Notes: a model not told the origin generated them from the letters alone. Counted from the stretch's first letter, positions 6,159 through 12,280 are shown. The stretch is 12,280 bases of DNA from an uncultured Collinsella sp. (GCA_902470345.1 CABRGB010000048.1:1-12280); one strand, 5' to 3'. Numbers and translations are program-made.

Positions 6159-7087
6159 AGTCCTATAACCTTGATACCATTCAGAAAGTTCCCCTGCGCG
6201 AGGTGTGGCCGCATGAGGCCCACGACTTCACCAAGTGGCTGGCCGAGGAGCAGAACCTCGCAACCCTCGGGACGGCGGTCGGAATCGAGCTCGAGCTCAT
6301 AGAGACGGAGTCCTCGGTCGGATCGTTCAACGTGGACATCTACGCGCAGGAGTCCGGTACGGGCCGCAAGGTGATCATCGAGAACCAGCTCGAGGACACC
6401 AACCACGACCACCTCGGCAAGGTGATCACGTACGCCGCCGGCAAGGGCGCCGAGGTCGTCATCTGGGTCGTGGCTCGTGCCCGCGACGAGCACCGCCAGG
6501 CCATCGAGTGGCTCAACCAGCACACCGACAGCGACTTCGGGTTCTTCCTAGTCGAGGTCGAGCTCTGGAAGATCGGGGACTCCCTGCCCGCCCCGCGCTT
6601 CAACGTGGTCGAGCAGCCGAACGAGTGGACCAAGACCGTGAAGCTCTCCGAGGGGCTCAGCGAGACCGAGAAGGTCAAGCTGGCGTACTGGACGGCCTAC
6701 CGCGAGGTGGCGGGCGGCCATCCGGAGTTCCTCAAGGAGTTCAGCCCGCAGAAGCCCAGCAAGGACCATTGGTCGACGCTCCGCCTGGGGGTCTCGGCAT
6801 ACCATCTCGCCCTGCTCATCGATACGCAAAAGGGCCGCACGGGCATCGAGCTGTACGTGGACGACGACAAGGAGATCGGGCACCGCGCCATCGCCAACAG
6901 CGGGGTCTTCGAGGAGCGCCTCGGGCTGACGGCGGCACCCTTCGATGCGAAAAAGGCCTCGGGGTTGCGCTTCTACAAGGCGGGCCACCCCATCAAGGGC
7001 CACCAGGACGCATGGCCGACGTACATCGAGGAGCAGCTCGGATGGGCCATCGAGATGAAAAAGATAATCGCGGAGATCGGGCTCTAG
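6155..7087 (+). CDS. PD-(D/E)XK nuclease-like protein with a DUF4268 region
   Basis: The 310-residue product matches my memory of DUF4268 proteins, whose N-terminus is a PD-(D/E)XK nuclease-like fold. The core is visible at residues 44-104: Glu-rich strands, then D61 in FNVDIYA, E76 and Q78 in IIENQLED (an ExQ form of the ExK motif), and the helix DHLGKVITYAAG. The DUF4268 part covers about residues 165-310 (TEKVKLAYWTAYREV... TYIEEQLGW). The start at 6155 overlaps the stop of the previous gene in ATGA; an ATG at 6143 is in frame but poorly placed. Unlike its partner, its codon use is host-like and G+C-rich. These proteins occur in accessory and defence-type regions, but no specific reaction is established. 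No membrane segments are seen. Confidence 0.85.
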   Translation: MKSYNLDTIQKVPLREVWPHEAHDFTKWLAEEQNLATLGTAVGIELELIETESSVGSFNVDIYAQESGTGRKVIIENQLEDTNHDHLGKVITYAAGKGAEVVIWVVARARDEHRQAIEWLNQHTDSDFGFFLVEVELWKIGDSLPAPRFNVVEQPNEWTKTVKLSEGLSETEKVKLAYWTAYREVAGGHPEFLKEFSPQKPSKDHWSTLRLGVSAYHLALLIDTQKGRTGIELYVDDDKEIGHRAIANSGVFEERLGLTAAPFDAKKASGLRFYKAGHPIKGHQDAWPTYIEEQLGWAIEMKKIIAEIGL

Positions 7088-7237
7088 GGCAAGTGCGAAG
7101 CCGATCGTCGGGCCTTGTAGATACAGTCGCTCAGAGTATTGAGACAAAACTAGATAGAGGGATGCCCCCAACCTATATATGAATGGCACTTTCTTTAGAC
7201 TACGTCGTAACAATTATTGGTGGGTGCAGCTCTGAAT
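7088..7237. other. Spacer between the nuclease pair and repeat copies C-E
   Basis: No gene or clear terminator follows the PD-(D/E)XK gene. TATTGAGAC near 7137-7145 resembles the outer end of the 57-bp repeat arm and may be a decayed half copy. Confidence 0.35.
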
Positions 7238-7289
7238 GTCTCAATCTGTAACGCTGGGGCATTTGCTTCAACCTGTTACAGATCAAGAT
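7238..7289. repeat. REPIN-like inverted repeat, copy C (52 bp, shortened)
   Basis: GTCTCAATCTGTAAC (7238-7252) is mirrored by GTTACAGATCAAGAT (7275-7289), with a 22-bp spacer in place of 27. It is the only one of the five copies that departs from 57 bp. Confidence 0.85.
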
Positions 7290-7312
7290 GGAAGGATGCA
7301 GATGGATCAATT

Positions 7313-7369
7313 GTCTTAATCTGTAACGGGTAGGGGAGGAAAACCGTTCTTACTGTTACAGATTTAGAT
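7313..7369. repeat. 57-bp REPIN-like inverted repeat, copy D
   Basis: GTCTTAATCTGTAAC (7313-7327) is mirrored by GTTACAGATTTAGAT (7355-7369) with a 27-bp spacer. The spacer ends with GAAAACCGTTCTTACT, also found in copy A some 4.4 kb away. Confidence 0.85.
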
Positions 7370-7393
7370 AACGAGGGAGGCCGGCGGCGAATC

Positions 7394-7450
7394 GTCTTGA
7401 TCTGAAACATCTGGACCAATAATCAGCGTCTTGCTGTTACAAAACAAGAC
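7394..7450. repeat. 57-bp REPIN-like inverted repeat, copy E (diverged)
   Basis: GTCTTGATCTGAAAC (7394-7408) faces GTTACAAAACAAGAC (7436-7450) with a 27-bp spacer. The arms have lost some pairing, but unit length and the 81-bp offset from copy D are kept. Confidence 0.75.
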
Positions 7451-7474
7451 AAAAGCGGCGAGGCACCTGACCGT

Positions 7475-7516
7475 CCTGTTTAAGCGTGGATTTTCCCACG
7501 CTCGATTTCAAACAGG
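7475..7516. repeat. Nested inverted repeats upstream of the tRNA operon
   Basis: CCTGTTT (7475-7481) pairs with AAACAGG (7510-7516). Inside it GCGTGG (7484-7489) pairs with CCACGC (7496-7501). This could be a two-helix RNA or a protein site. No U run follows, so it is not an obvious terminator. Confidence 0.5.
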
Positions 7517-7529
7517 AGAAAATCAACTC

Positions 7530-7551
7530 TCGTACCTATATGTAGGTACGA
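7530..7551. repeat. Perfect 9-bp inverted repeat, operator-like
   Basis: TCGTACCTA (7530-7538) is mirrored by TAGGTACGA (7543-7551) with a TATG centre. The 22-bp dyad has the size of a dimeric regulator site; it lies about 170 bp before the tRNA promoter. Confidence 0.5.
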
Positions 7552-7723
7552 ATAAGCCGATCTCGAAGATGCGGCAAGGCACGTTCGCTCCACTACGCAA
7601 AAGTGTTCCCTCGGGAAATGTCACCGCAATATGCAAATTCACCGTCCTTCATATCCAAACTCAGCAAAACCGCAGGTCAAAGGCATATAGATACGCCCGG
7701 CACCGTGTATCTAGAGGTTTTCG
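7552..7723. other. Non-coding stretch before the tRNA-tuf promoter
   Basis: No supported gene. Only a small TTCCC/GGGAA hairpin near 7607-7618 was noticed. Confidence 0.4.
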
Positions 7724-7753
7724 TTGACAGCCCCCAAGGTGGCATCGTATTAT
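7714..7753 (+). promoter_or_regulatory. Promoter of the tRNA-tuf operon
   Basis: TTGACA (7724-7729) and TATTAT (7748-7753) are 18 bp apart, a strong sigma-70-type (housekeeping) promoter. The -35 box lies in an 18-bp block (7714-7731) identical to one at the rpmG promoter. The first tRNA starts 62 bp after the -10. Confidence 0.88.
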
Positions 7754-7815
7754 CTTCTTCGTTCGCGGGGGCGGCGGTCCAAAAGACCAAAGGACCTGCG
7801 GATACTTGAACGATT

Positions 7816-7897
7816 GGGAGTTTGCCCGAGTGGTTAATGGGGACGGGCTGTAAACCCGTTGGCTCTGCCTACATAGGTTCGAATCCTATAGCTCCCA
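7816..7897 (+). tRNA. tRNA-Tyr(GTA)
   Basis: GGGAGTT pairs with AGCTCCC (one G-U). The anticodon loop is CTGTAAA with GTA at 7850-7852, a long class II variable arm is present, and the T loop is TTCGAAT. CCA is not encoded (CCC follows the discriminator). Confidence 0.96.
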
Positions 7898-7907
7898 CCC
7901 GTCAAGT

Positions 7908-7983
7908 GCCTGTATAGCTCAGTCGGTAGAGCACTTCGTTGGTAACGAAGAGGTCACCAGTTCAAGTCTGGTTGCAGGCTCCA
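7908..7983 (+). tRNA. tRNA-Thr(GGT)
   Basis: The cloverleaf has acceptor GCCTGTA/TGCAGGC, anticodon GGT at 7941-7943 in loop TTGGTAA, and an encoded CCA. It is a different isoacceptor from the tRNA-Thr fragment at 2772-2814. Confidence 0.96.
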
Positions 7984-7986
7984 TCC

Positions 7987-8063
7987 GGCGGTGTAGCTCA
8001 GTTGGTTAGAGCACACGGTTCATACCCGTGGCGTCACTGGTTCGAATCCAGTCACCGCTACCA
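7987..8063 (+). tRNA. tRNA-Met(CAT), elongator type
   Basis: Acceptor GGCGGTG/CACCGCT (terminal G-U), anticodon CAT at 8021-8023, T loop TTCGAAT and an encoded CCA. The paired acceptor end and no GGG/CCC anticodon stem favour the elongator rather than the initiator. Confidence 0.93.
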
Positions 8064-8074
8064 TAGGTAACACG

Positions 8075-8137
8075 GTGGCTTCTCAATAGTATGTTGAGAG
8101 GCCACTATGGTATAAAGGCAAAGTCCCGTCCGGGGAC
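8075..8137 (+). promoter_or_regulatory. tuf leader with two hairpins and a possible extended -10
   Basis: A 12-bp stem (8075-8086 with 8094-8105, one G-U) and a 5-bp stem (8123-8127 with 8133-8137) lie between tRNA-Met and tuf. No U run follows the first, so it is more likely a processing site than a terminator. TGG-TATAAA (8108-8116) resembles an extended -10 that could give tuf its own start. Confidence 0.4.
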
Positions 8138-8159
8138 GACCTGTTTAGAGGAGGGCTTT

Positions 8160-9350
8160 ATGGCCAAAGAGAAGTTTGAGCGCACTAAGCCGCATGTTAA
8201 CATCGGCACCATTGGTCACGTCGACCACGGCAAGACCACGCTGACCGCTGCCATCACCAAGGTTCTCTCCGAGACCGAGGGCTGCAAGGCTGACTTCACT
8301 GCGTTCGAGAACATCGACAAGGCTCCCGAGGAGCGCGAGCGCGGCATTACGATCTCCGTCTCCCACGTCGAGTACGAGACTGCTGCCCGTCACTACGCTC
8401 ACGTTGACTGCCCGGGCCACGCTGACTACGTCAAGAACATGATCTCCGGTGCTGCTCAGATGGACGGCGCTATCCTGGTCATCGCCGCTACCGACGGCCC
8501 CATGGCTCAGACCCGCGAGCACATCCTGCTCGCCCGTCAGGTCGGCGTTCCCTACATCGTCGTCTTCCTGAACAAGTGCGACATGGTTGACGATGACGAG
8601 CTCATCGACCTCGTCGAGATGGAGACCCGTGAGCTCCTCTCCGAGTACGATTTCCCCGGCGACGACATCCCCGTCATCCGTGGTTCCGCTCTGGGCGCTC
8701 TCGAGGGCGACGCAAAGTGGATGGACGCTATCCGTGAGCTCATGAAGGCCGTCGACGAGTACATCCCGACGCCTGCTCGTAACAACGACCTTCCGTTCCT
8801 GATGGCCGTTGAGGACGTTATGACCATCTCCGGCCGTGGTACCGTTGCTACCGGCCGTGTCGAGCGCGGTGAGCTCAAGCTCAATGAGCCCGTCGAGATC
8901 GTCGGCATCAAGGATACCCAGAACACCGTTGTTACCGGTATCGAGATGTTCCGTAAGTCCATGGACTTCTGCGAGGCTGGCGACAACGTCGGTCTGCTGC
9001 TCCGCGGCATCAAGCGTGAGGACATCGAGCGCGGCCAGGTTCTCTGCAAGCCCGGTTCGGTTACCCCGCACACCAAGTTCACCGGCGAGATCTACGTTCT
9101 GACCAAGGAGGAGGGCGGCCGTCACACCCCGTTCTTCGATGGTTATCGTCCTCAGTTCTACTTCCGTACCACCGACGTTACCGGTACGGTCAAGCTCCCC
9201 GAGGGCACCGAGATGGCTATGCCTGGTGACCACATCACCATCGAGGGCGACCTCATCCACCCGATCGCCATGGAGGAGGGCCTGCGCTTCGCTATCCGCG
9301 AGGGTGGCCACACCGTCGGTTCGGGCATCGTCTCCACGATCATTGAGTAA
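8160..9350 (+). CDS. tuf: Elongation factor Tu
   Basis: The 396-residue EF-Tu carries aminoacyl-tRNA to the ribosome and hydrolyses GTP on codon recognition. Seen in the sequence: P-loop GHVDHGKT (residues 19-26), switch I RGITIS, DCPGH, NKCD and SAL guanine-binding motifs, then the two beta-barrel domains. The start at 8160 follows GAGGAGGG and gives the usual MAKEKFERTKPHVNIGTIGH beginning; an in-frame ATG at 8091 would add 23 residues and lies in the leader hairpin. Codons are strongly biased to GC-ending forms, as expected of a highly expressed gene. It follows three tRNA genes, probably in one transcript, and ends in a strong terminator. Confidence 0.99.
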   Translation: MAKEKFERTKPHVNIGTIGHVDHGKTTLTAAITKVLSETEGCKADFTAFENIDKAPEERERGITISVSHVEYETAARHYAHVDCPGHADYVKNMISGAAQMDGAILVIAATDGPMAQTREHILLARQVGVPYIVVFLNKCDMVDDDELIDLVEMETRELLSEYDFPGDDIPVIRGSALGALEGDAKWMDAIRELMKAVDEYIPTPARNNDLPFLMAVEDVMTISGRGTVATGRVERGELKLNEPVEIVGIKDTQNTVVTGIEMFRKSMDFCEAGDNVGLLLRGIKREDIERGQVLCKPGSVTPHTKFTGEIYVLTKEEGGRHTPFFDGYRPQFYFRTTDVTGTVKLPEGTEMAMPGDHITIEGDLIHPIAMEEGLRFAIREGGHTVGSGIVSTIIE

Positions 9351-9377
9351 ATTAGCTCTTTGATATAGCTGACTTAG

Positions 9378-9414
9378 AGAACCCGGCACTTATATGGGTG
9401 CCGGGTTCTTTTCT
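9378..9414 (+). terminator. Rho-independent terminator after tuf
   Basis: A perfect 12-bp stem (9378-9389 with 9398-9409) is followed by TTTTCT. It separates tuf from the rpmG promoter. Confidence 0.93.
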
Positions 9415-9544
9415 GCAATGGATATTGAGCCGTTGCTGGTGTCGAGAGGATCGATAATGGTCCTGGGTGCACCGTCGATTAGATCTCGTTGGCTCCATTG
9501 ATGTGTTCCAAATATGAATGGGTTCACCGAGAACCAATTGATTC

Positions 9545-9584
9545 GAGGTTTTCGTTGACAGCACTTACGTAGAGCTGATAAAGT
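9545..9584 (+). promoter_or_regulatory. Promoter of rpmG and tRNA-Trp
   Basis: TTGACA (9555-9560) and TAAAGT (9579-9584) are 18 bp apart. The block 9545-9562 is identical to the -35 region of the tRNA-tuf promoter. Confidence 0.82.
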
Positions 9585-9629
9585 ATCAACTCGTGCCCGT
9601 ACGGGGCGGAAATGAAAGGTTCAGGATAC

Positions 9630-9779
9630 ATGCGTACTCTAGTTACTCTTGCGTGCACTGAGTGCAAGCGCCGCAACTATACGACCACTAAGAACAAGTC
9701 GACCATGCCTGATCGTATGGAGATCAAGAAGTATTGCCCCTGGTGCCGTCACCACACGCTGCACAAAGAGACTCGCTAG
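9630..9779 (+). CDS. rpmG: Ribosomal protein bL33
   Basis: This 49-residue gene encodes bL33 of the large subunit, near the E site. It begins MRTLVTLACTECKRRNYTTT and has the zinc-ribbon pairs C9xxC12 and C36xxC39, so it is the zinc-binding (C+) form. Many bacteria carry an alternative form without the cysteines for zinc shortage; none is seen here. A GAAAGG lies about 10 nt before the ATG. It stands between tuf and tRNA-Trp/secE/nusG, the usual Actinobacterial and Firmicute setting. Confidence 0.97.
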   Translation: MRTLVTLACTECKRRNYTTTKNKSTMPDRMEIKKYCPWCRHHTLHKETR

Positions 9780-9792
9780 TCTCTAGTCATAT

Positions 9793-9868
9793 ACGCCAGT
9801 AGTTCAATTGGTAGAGCATCGGTCTCCAAAACCGAGTGTTGAGGGTTCGAGTCCTTCCTGGCGTGCCA
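9793..9868 (+). tRNA. tRNA-Trp(CCA)
   Basis: Acceptor ACGCCAG/CTGGCGT, anticodon CCA at 9826-9828 in loop CTCCAAA, discriminator G and an encoded CCA. It reads UGG only, which fits TGA being used as a stop by the genes ending at 6158 and 1412. Confidence 0.96.
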
Positions 9869-9878
9869 GTCATTATTC

Positions 9879-9908
9879 CGTAAGCTCCCAATTGGGGGCT
9901 TACGGTTT
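9879..9908 (+). terminator. Probable terminator or attenuator before secE
   Basis: An 11-bp stem (9879-9889 with 9894-9904, one G-U) with an AATT loop is followed by only GTTT. It probably ends most rpmG-tRNA-Trp transcripts, with some read-through into secE. Confidence 0.65.
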
Positions 9909-9944
9909 ACTCATGTATAAGCGCATTGCGCGGAGGTAACCCAA

Positions 9945-10283
9945 ATGGCCAACAAGAAGAACAAGAAGAAGGCTCAGCAGCAGGCGCCTGCCAACAACGC
10001 TGCCGCCAACTCCAAGGTTGAGGCCAAGAAGGCCGTTGCCAAGAAGAACGAGAAGGCTGCGAAGTCCAAGAAGAACGAGAAGCCTGGTTTCTTCGCCCGC
10101 ACCAAGAAGTATTTCGCTTCGGTCAAGTCCGAGATGAAGCGTGTCACGTGGCCCGATAAGAAGGAGCTCGTGAACTACTCGGTCGTCGTTTGCGCTTCTC
10201 TGATCGTCGTCGGCGTCGTCATCGCTCTGCTCGATGCTGGCTTTGGCGAGGCTCTTGCTCTGTTCTCTGGATTGAGGGGCTAA
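9945..10283 (+). CDS. secE: Preprotein translocase subunit SecE
   Basis: SecE clamps the SecY channel of the general secretion pathway in the inner membrane. The 112-residue product has a Lys/Ala-rich N-terminal extension (1-48), the amphipathic helix with the conserved VKSEMKRVTWP block (60-70), and a single membrane helix (about 79-97), which is the short Gram-positive form. A GGAGGT ribosome binding site lies 7 nt upstream. nusG begins 3 nt after the stop, as in most bacteria. Confidence 0.97.
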   Translation: MANKKNKKKAQQQAPANNAAANSKVEAKKAVAKKNEKAAKSKKNEKPGFFARTKKYFASVKSEMKRVTWPDKKELVNYSVVVCASLIVVGVVIALLDAGFGEALALFSGLRG

Positions 10284-10286
10284 ACC

Positions 10287-10823
10287 ATGTCTAAGCGTTG
10301 GTACGTCGTTCACACTTACTCTGGATACGAGAACCGCGTTAAGTCCGATCTCGAGCATCGCATCGAGACTATGGGCATGCAGGACCGTATCTTTGATATC
10401 GAGATTCCTATGGAGCGTGTCACCGAGATTAAAGAGGGTGGCAAGCGCGAGACCAAGGATTCCAAGATTTTCCCGGGTTATGTCCTGGTCCGCATGGAGA
10501 TGGATGATGATGCTTGGACGTGCGTTCGTAACACGCCTGGCGTCACCGGTTTCCTGGGCGGCAACGGCAAGCCCGCTCCGCTTTCCCGCGACGAGTACAA
10601 CAAGATGACTCGTCGTCCCGGTAAGGGCGATTCGCCCAAGCGCACCTCGGTTGATATTGAGGTCGGCACGTCCGTCCGCGTCACCGATGGCCCGCTTACC
10701 GACTTTGATGGCAAGGTCTCCGAGGTTAACACCGAGGCTGGCAAGCTCAAGGTCACGCTGATGATCTTTGGCCGCGAGACGCCGGTCGAGCTCGACTTTA
10801 ACCAGGTCGCTGTCATCGCTTAA
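10287..10823 (+). CDS. nusG: Transcription antitermination factor NusG
   Basis: The 178-residue NusG binds RNA polymerase and links it to the ribosome or Rho. The N-terminal NGN domain covers residues 2-110 (KRWYVVHTYSGYENRVKSDL... FPGYVLVRMEMDD) and the KOW domain about 126-178 (GTSVRVTDGPLTDFDGKVSE). Length is normal. It starts 3 nt after secE, with GAGGGG at the end of secE as ribosome binding site. Codon bias matches the neighbours. Confidence 0.98.
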   Translation: MSKRWYVVHTYSGYENRVKSDLEHRIETMGMQDRIFDIEIPMERVTEIKEGGKRETKDSKIFPGYVLVRMEMDDDAWTCVRNTPGVTGFLGGNGKPAPLSRDEYNKMTRRPGKGDSPKRTSVDIEVGTSVRVTDGPLTDFDGKVSEVNTEAGKLKVTLMIFGRETPVELDFNQVAVIA

Positions 10824-10943
10824 GTTTTCGTCCGTTCGCGCGAGCGTGCTTCTTCTGTGACTGCTCATCTCAGGAGTGCTTCTAACACGTGCGTGCTTAC
10901 GATATAGCAAGTACTTCACACTCGTGATTCGAAAGGAATGACC

Positions 10944-11372
10944 ATGGCTGAGAAGAAGGTTGCCAACGTCATTAAGCTCCAGATTCCTGCTGGTGCCGCT
11001 AACCCCGCTCCTCCCGTCGGCCCCGCCCTGGGCGCTGCTGGCGTGAACATCATGCAGTTCTGCCAGGCCTTTAACGCCGAGACGCAGGACAAGAAGGGCG
11101 ACATCATCCCCGTTGAGATTTCTGTCTACGAGGACAAGTCCTTCTCCTTCATCACTAAGACCCCGCCGGCGGCTCACCTCATCAAGAAGGAGCTGAACCT
11201 CAAGTCTGGTTCCGCTAAGCCGCAGGCCGACAAGGTTGGTCAGCTCTCCCAGGAGCAGCTCACCAAGATCGCCGAGATCAAGATGCCGGACCTCAATGCC
11301 AACGACATTGACGCCGCCAAGAAGATCATCGCCGGTACCGCCCGCTCCATGGGCGTCACCATCGCTGAGTAG
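10944..11372 (+). CDS. rplK: Ribosomal protein uL11
   Basis: The 142-residue uL11 binds the GTPase-associated centre of 23S rRNA. It begins MAEKKVANVIKLQIPAGAAN, with the Pro-rich PAPPVGPALG hinge segment and GVNIMQFCQAFNA that mark the N-terminal domain; the C-terminal RNA-binding domain follows from about residue 75. The ATG at 10944 is chosen over 10938 because AAAGGA ends directly at 10937, leaving 6 nt to the second ATG. A 120-nt gap without a clear promoter separates it from nusG. Confidence 0.98.
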   Translation: MAEKKVANVIKLQIPAGAANPAPPVGPALGAAGVNIMQFCQAFNAETQDKKGDIIPVEISVYEDKSFSFITKTPPAAHLIKKELNLKSGSAKPQADKVGQLSQEQLTKIAEIKMPDLNANDIDAAKKIIAGTARSMGVTIAE

Positions 11373-11390
11373 CGATTTCTTTAGGTAATG

Positions 11391-11438
11391 ACGGGTGCTC
11401 TGACCGGGCGCCCGTTATATGTGTGCAATAGGGCACAC
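11391..11438 (+). other. Two small hairpins between rplK and rplA
   Basis: ACGGGTGC (11391-11398) pairs with GCGCCCGT (11408-11415), one G-U, and GTGTGC (11421-11426) pairs with GCACAC (11433-11438). Neither has a U run. They precede the L1 leader element and may be part of its fold or processing. Confidence 0.45.
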
Positions 11439-11445
11439 GATACGA

Positions 11446-11480
11446 TGTGGGAGGGCTCACGCCCGTTTAACCACAGGAGG
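11446..11480 (+). promoter_or_regulatory. Probable L1 autoregulatory leader element before rplA
   Basis: TGTGG (11446-11450) pairs with CCACA (11471-11475), enclosing GAG, a GGGC/GCCC hairpin (11453-11456 with 11461-11464) and GTTTAA. This copies the L1-stalk site of 23S rRNA, where GUGGGAGG faces a CCCUUUAA strand. The outer helix ends at the AGGAGG ribosome binding site (11475-11480), so bound L1 would block rplA translation. Confidence 0.65.
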
Positions 11481-11488
11481 TAATGCAC

Positions 11489-12196
11489 ATGGCTAAGCAT
11501 GGTAAGAGCTATAACGCCGCTGCCGAGAAGATCGACCGCGCCACGCTCTACACCCCCCTTCAGGCTGCCAAGCTCATCAAGGAGCTCGACACCGCCAAGT
11601 TCGACGAGACCGTCGAGGCCCACTTCCGTCTGGGCATCGATACTCGTAAGGCTGACCAGAACATCCGTGGTTCCATCTCCCTGCCCCACGGCACCGGCAA
11701 GACCGTTCGTGTTGCCGTCTTCGCCGAGGGCGAGAAGGCCCGCGAGGCCGAGGCTGCCGGCGCCGACATCATCGGTTCCGACGAGCTTGTCGCCCAGATT
11801 CAGAAGGGCGAGATCAACTTCGACGCCGCTATCGCTACGCCGAACATGATGGCCAAGGTTGGCCGCATCGGTAAGATCCTTGGTCCCCGTGGCCTCATGC
11901 CGAACCCCAAGCTCGGCACCGTGACCATGGACGTCGCCAAGATGGTCTCCGAGCTCAAGGCCGGCCGCGTTGAGTATCGCGCCGATCGCTATGGCATCTG
12001 CCACGTGCCCCTGGGCAAGAAGTCCTTCTCTGAGCAGCAGCTCGTCGAGAACTACGCTGCCCTGTACACCGAGATTCTGCGCGTCAAGCCCTCTTCTGCT
12101 AAGGGTAAGTACGTCAAGTCTATCTCCGTGTCTTCCACCATGGGCCCTGGCGTCAAGGTCGATCCCGCTGTCCAGCGTGACTTCCTGGCTGAGTAA
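11489..12196 (+). CDS. rplA: Ribosomal protein uL1
   Basis: The 235-residue uL1 binds the L1 stalk of 23S rRNA, helps release deacylated tRNA, and commonly represses its own mRNA. Seen: MAKHGKSYNAAAEKI, FDETVEAHFRLGIDTRKADQ, the LPHGTGK segment, the central Rossmann-like domain and the signature block KVGRIGKILGPRGLMPNPKL. The ATG at 11489 is preferred to 11483, because AGGAGG is only 2 nt from the latter and 8 nt from the former. rplJ-rplL would be expected further right. Confidence 0.98.
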   Translation: MAKHGKSYNAAAEKIDRATLYTPLQAAKLIKELDTAKFDETVEAHFRLGIDTRKADQNIRGSISLPHGTGKTVRVAVFAEGEKAREAEAAGADIIGSDELVAQIQKGEINFDAAIATPNMMAKVGRIGKILGPRGLMPNPKLGTVTMDVAKMVSELKAGRVEYRADRYGICHVPLGKKSFSEQQLVENYAALYTEILRVKPSSAKGKYVKSISVSSTMGPGVKVDPAVQRDFLAE

Positions 12197-12232
12197 CTAA
12201 CAGTTACTGCCTGAGCAAAGCAAGCATTGCTA

Positions 12233-12273
12233 AAGAAACCCGGTTCTGCCTCGTGCAGGACCGGGTTTCTTGT
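12233..12273 (+). terminator. Rho-independent terminator after rplA
   Basis: A 17-bp stem (12233-12249 with 12255-12271) with one G-U and a 5-nt loop ends in TTTCTTGTT. It may end the rplKA unit or attenuate read-through to the next ribosomal protein genes. Confidence 0.92.
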
Positions 12274-12280
12274 TACCGCG

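Noticed and set aside
6235..7182. Second plus-strand frame inside the PD-(D/E)XK gene
   Set aside because: Arg/Gly/Pro-rich product typical of an off-frame reading of G+C-rich DNA.
2909..7450. CRISPR-like look of short repeats with 24-27 bp spacers
   Set aside because: The arms alternate in orientation, spacers are partly shared, there are few copies and no cas genes are in view.
8145..9389. Long minus-strand open frame over tuf
   Set aside because: It is a mirror of the strong codon bias of tuf; no ribosome binding site or family resemblance.
9900..11177. Long minus-strand open frame over secE, nusG and rplK
   Set aside because: Antisense to three certain genes and across their gaps, with low-complexity Leu/Arg/Asp sequence.

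Overview
The window looks like a chromosomal segment of a Collinsella-like member of the Coriobacteriia (Actinobacteria). This is inferred from the tRNA-tuf-rpmG-tRNA-Trp-secE-nusG-rplK-rplA order, the strong GC-ending codon bias of these genes and the character of the translation proteins; no database search was possible. It has three parts.

(1) Positions 1-2814 are the right end of an integrated mobile element. All its genes are on the minus strand: a ribbon-helix-helix protein (15-476), an unrecognised 147-residue protein (517-960), an excisionase-type helix-turn-helix protein (1007-1216) and a tyrosine recombinase with a complete catalytic set (1412-2617). Just outside the recombinase start lie three direct copies of GTGTGCAAT, likely arm-type sites. 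The element ends at 2772-2814 in the 3' half of a tRNA-Thr(UGU) gene that begins exactly at the anticodon. The intact tRNA should lie left of the window, beyond the other end of the element. A terminator at 2824-2863 probably served the original tRNA gene.

(2) Positions 2815-7815 are an accessory region. It holds two clusters of a 57-bp inverted-repeat unit (two copies at 2909-3046, three at 7238-7450) arranged with a period near 81 bp. They bracket a broken zinc-ribbon gene with an in-frame TGA (3101-3382) whose start codon sits in a perfect 16-bp hairpin, a membrane-anchored exported protein (3425-4270), a small protein with a Tat-like signal (4581-5084), and a translationally coupled pair on the plus strand: an Ala/Gly-rich protein with a GIY-YIG-like C-terminus (5448-6158) and a PD-(D/E)XK/DUF4268 protein (6155-7087). 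That pair is the best candidate here for an undescribed nuclease or defence-type module.

(3) Positions 7724-12280 are core translation and transcription genes on the plus strand: tRNA-Tyr, tRNA-Thr(GGU), tRNA-Met, tuf, rpmG, tRNA-Trp, secE, nusG, rplK and rplA, with promoters, terminators and a probable L1 autoregulatory leader that mimics the 23S L1 site. The tRNA-tuf and rpmG promoters share an identical 18-bp -35 block.
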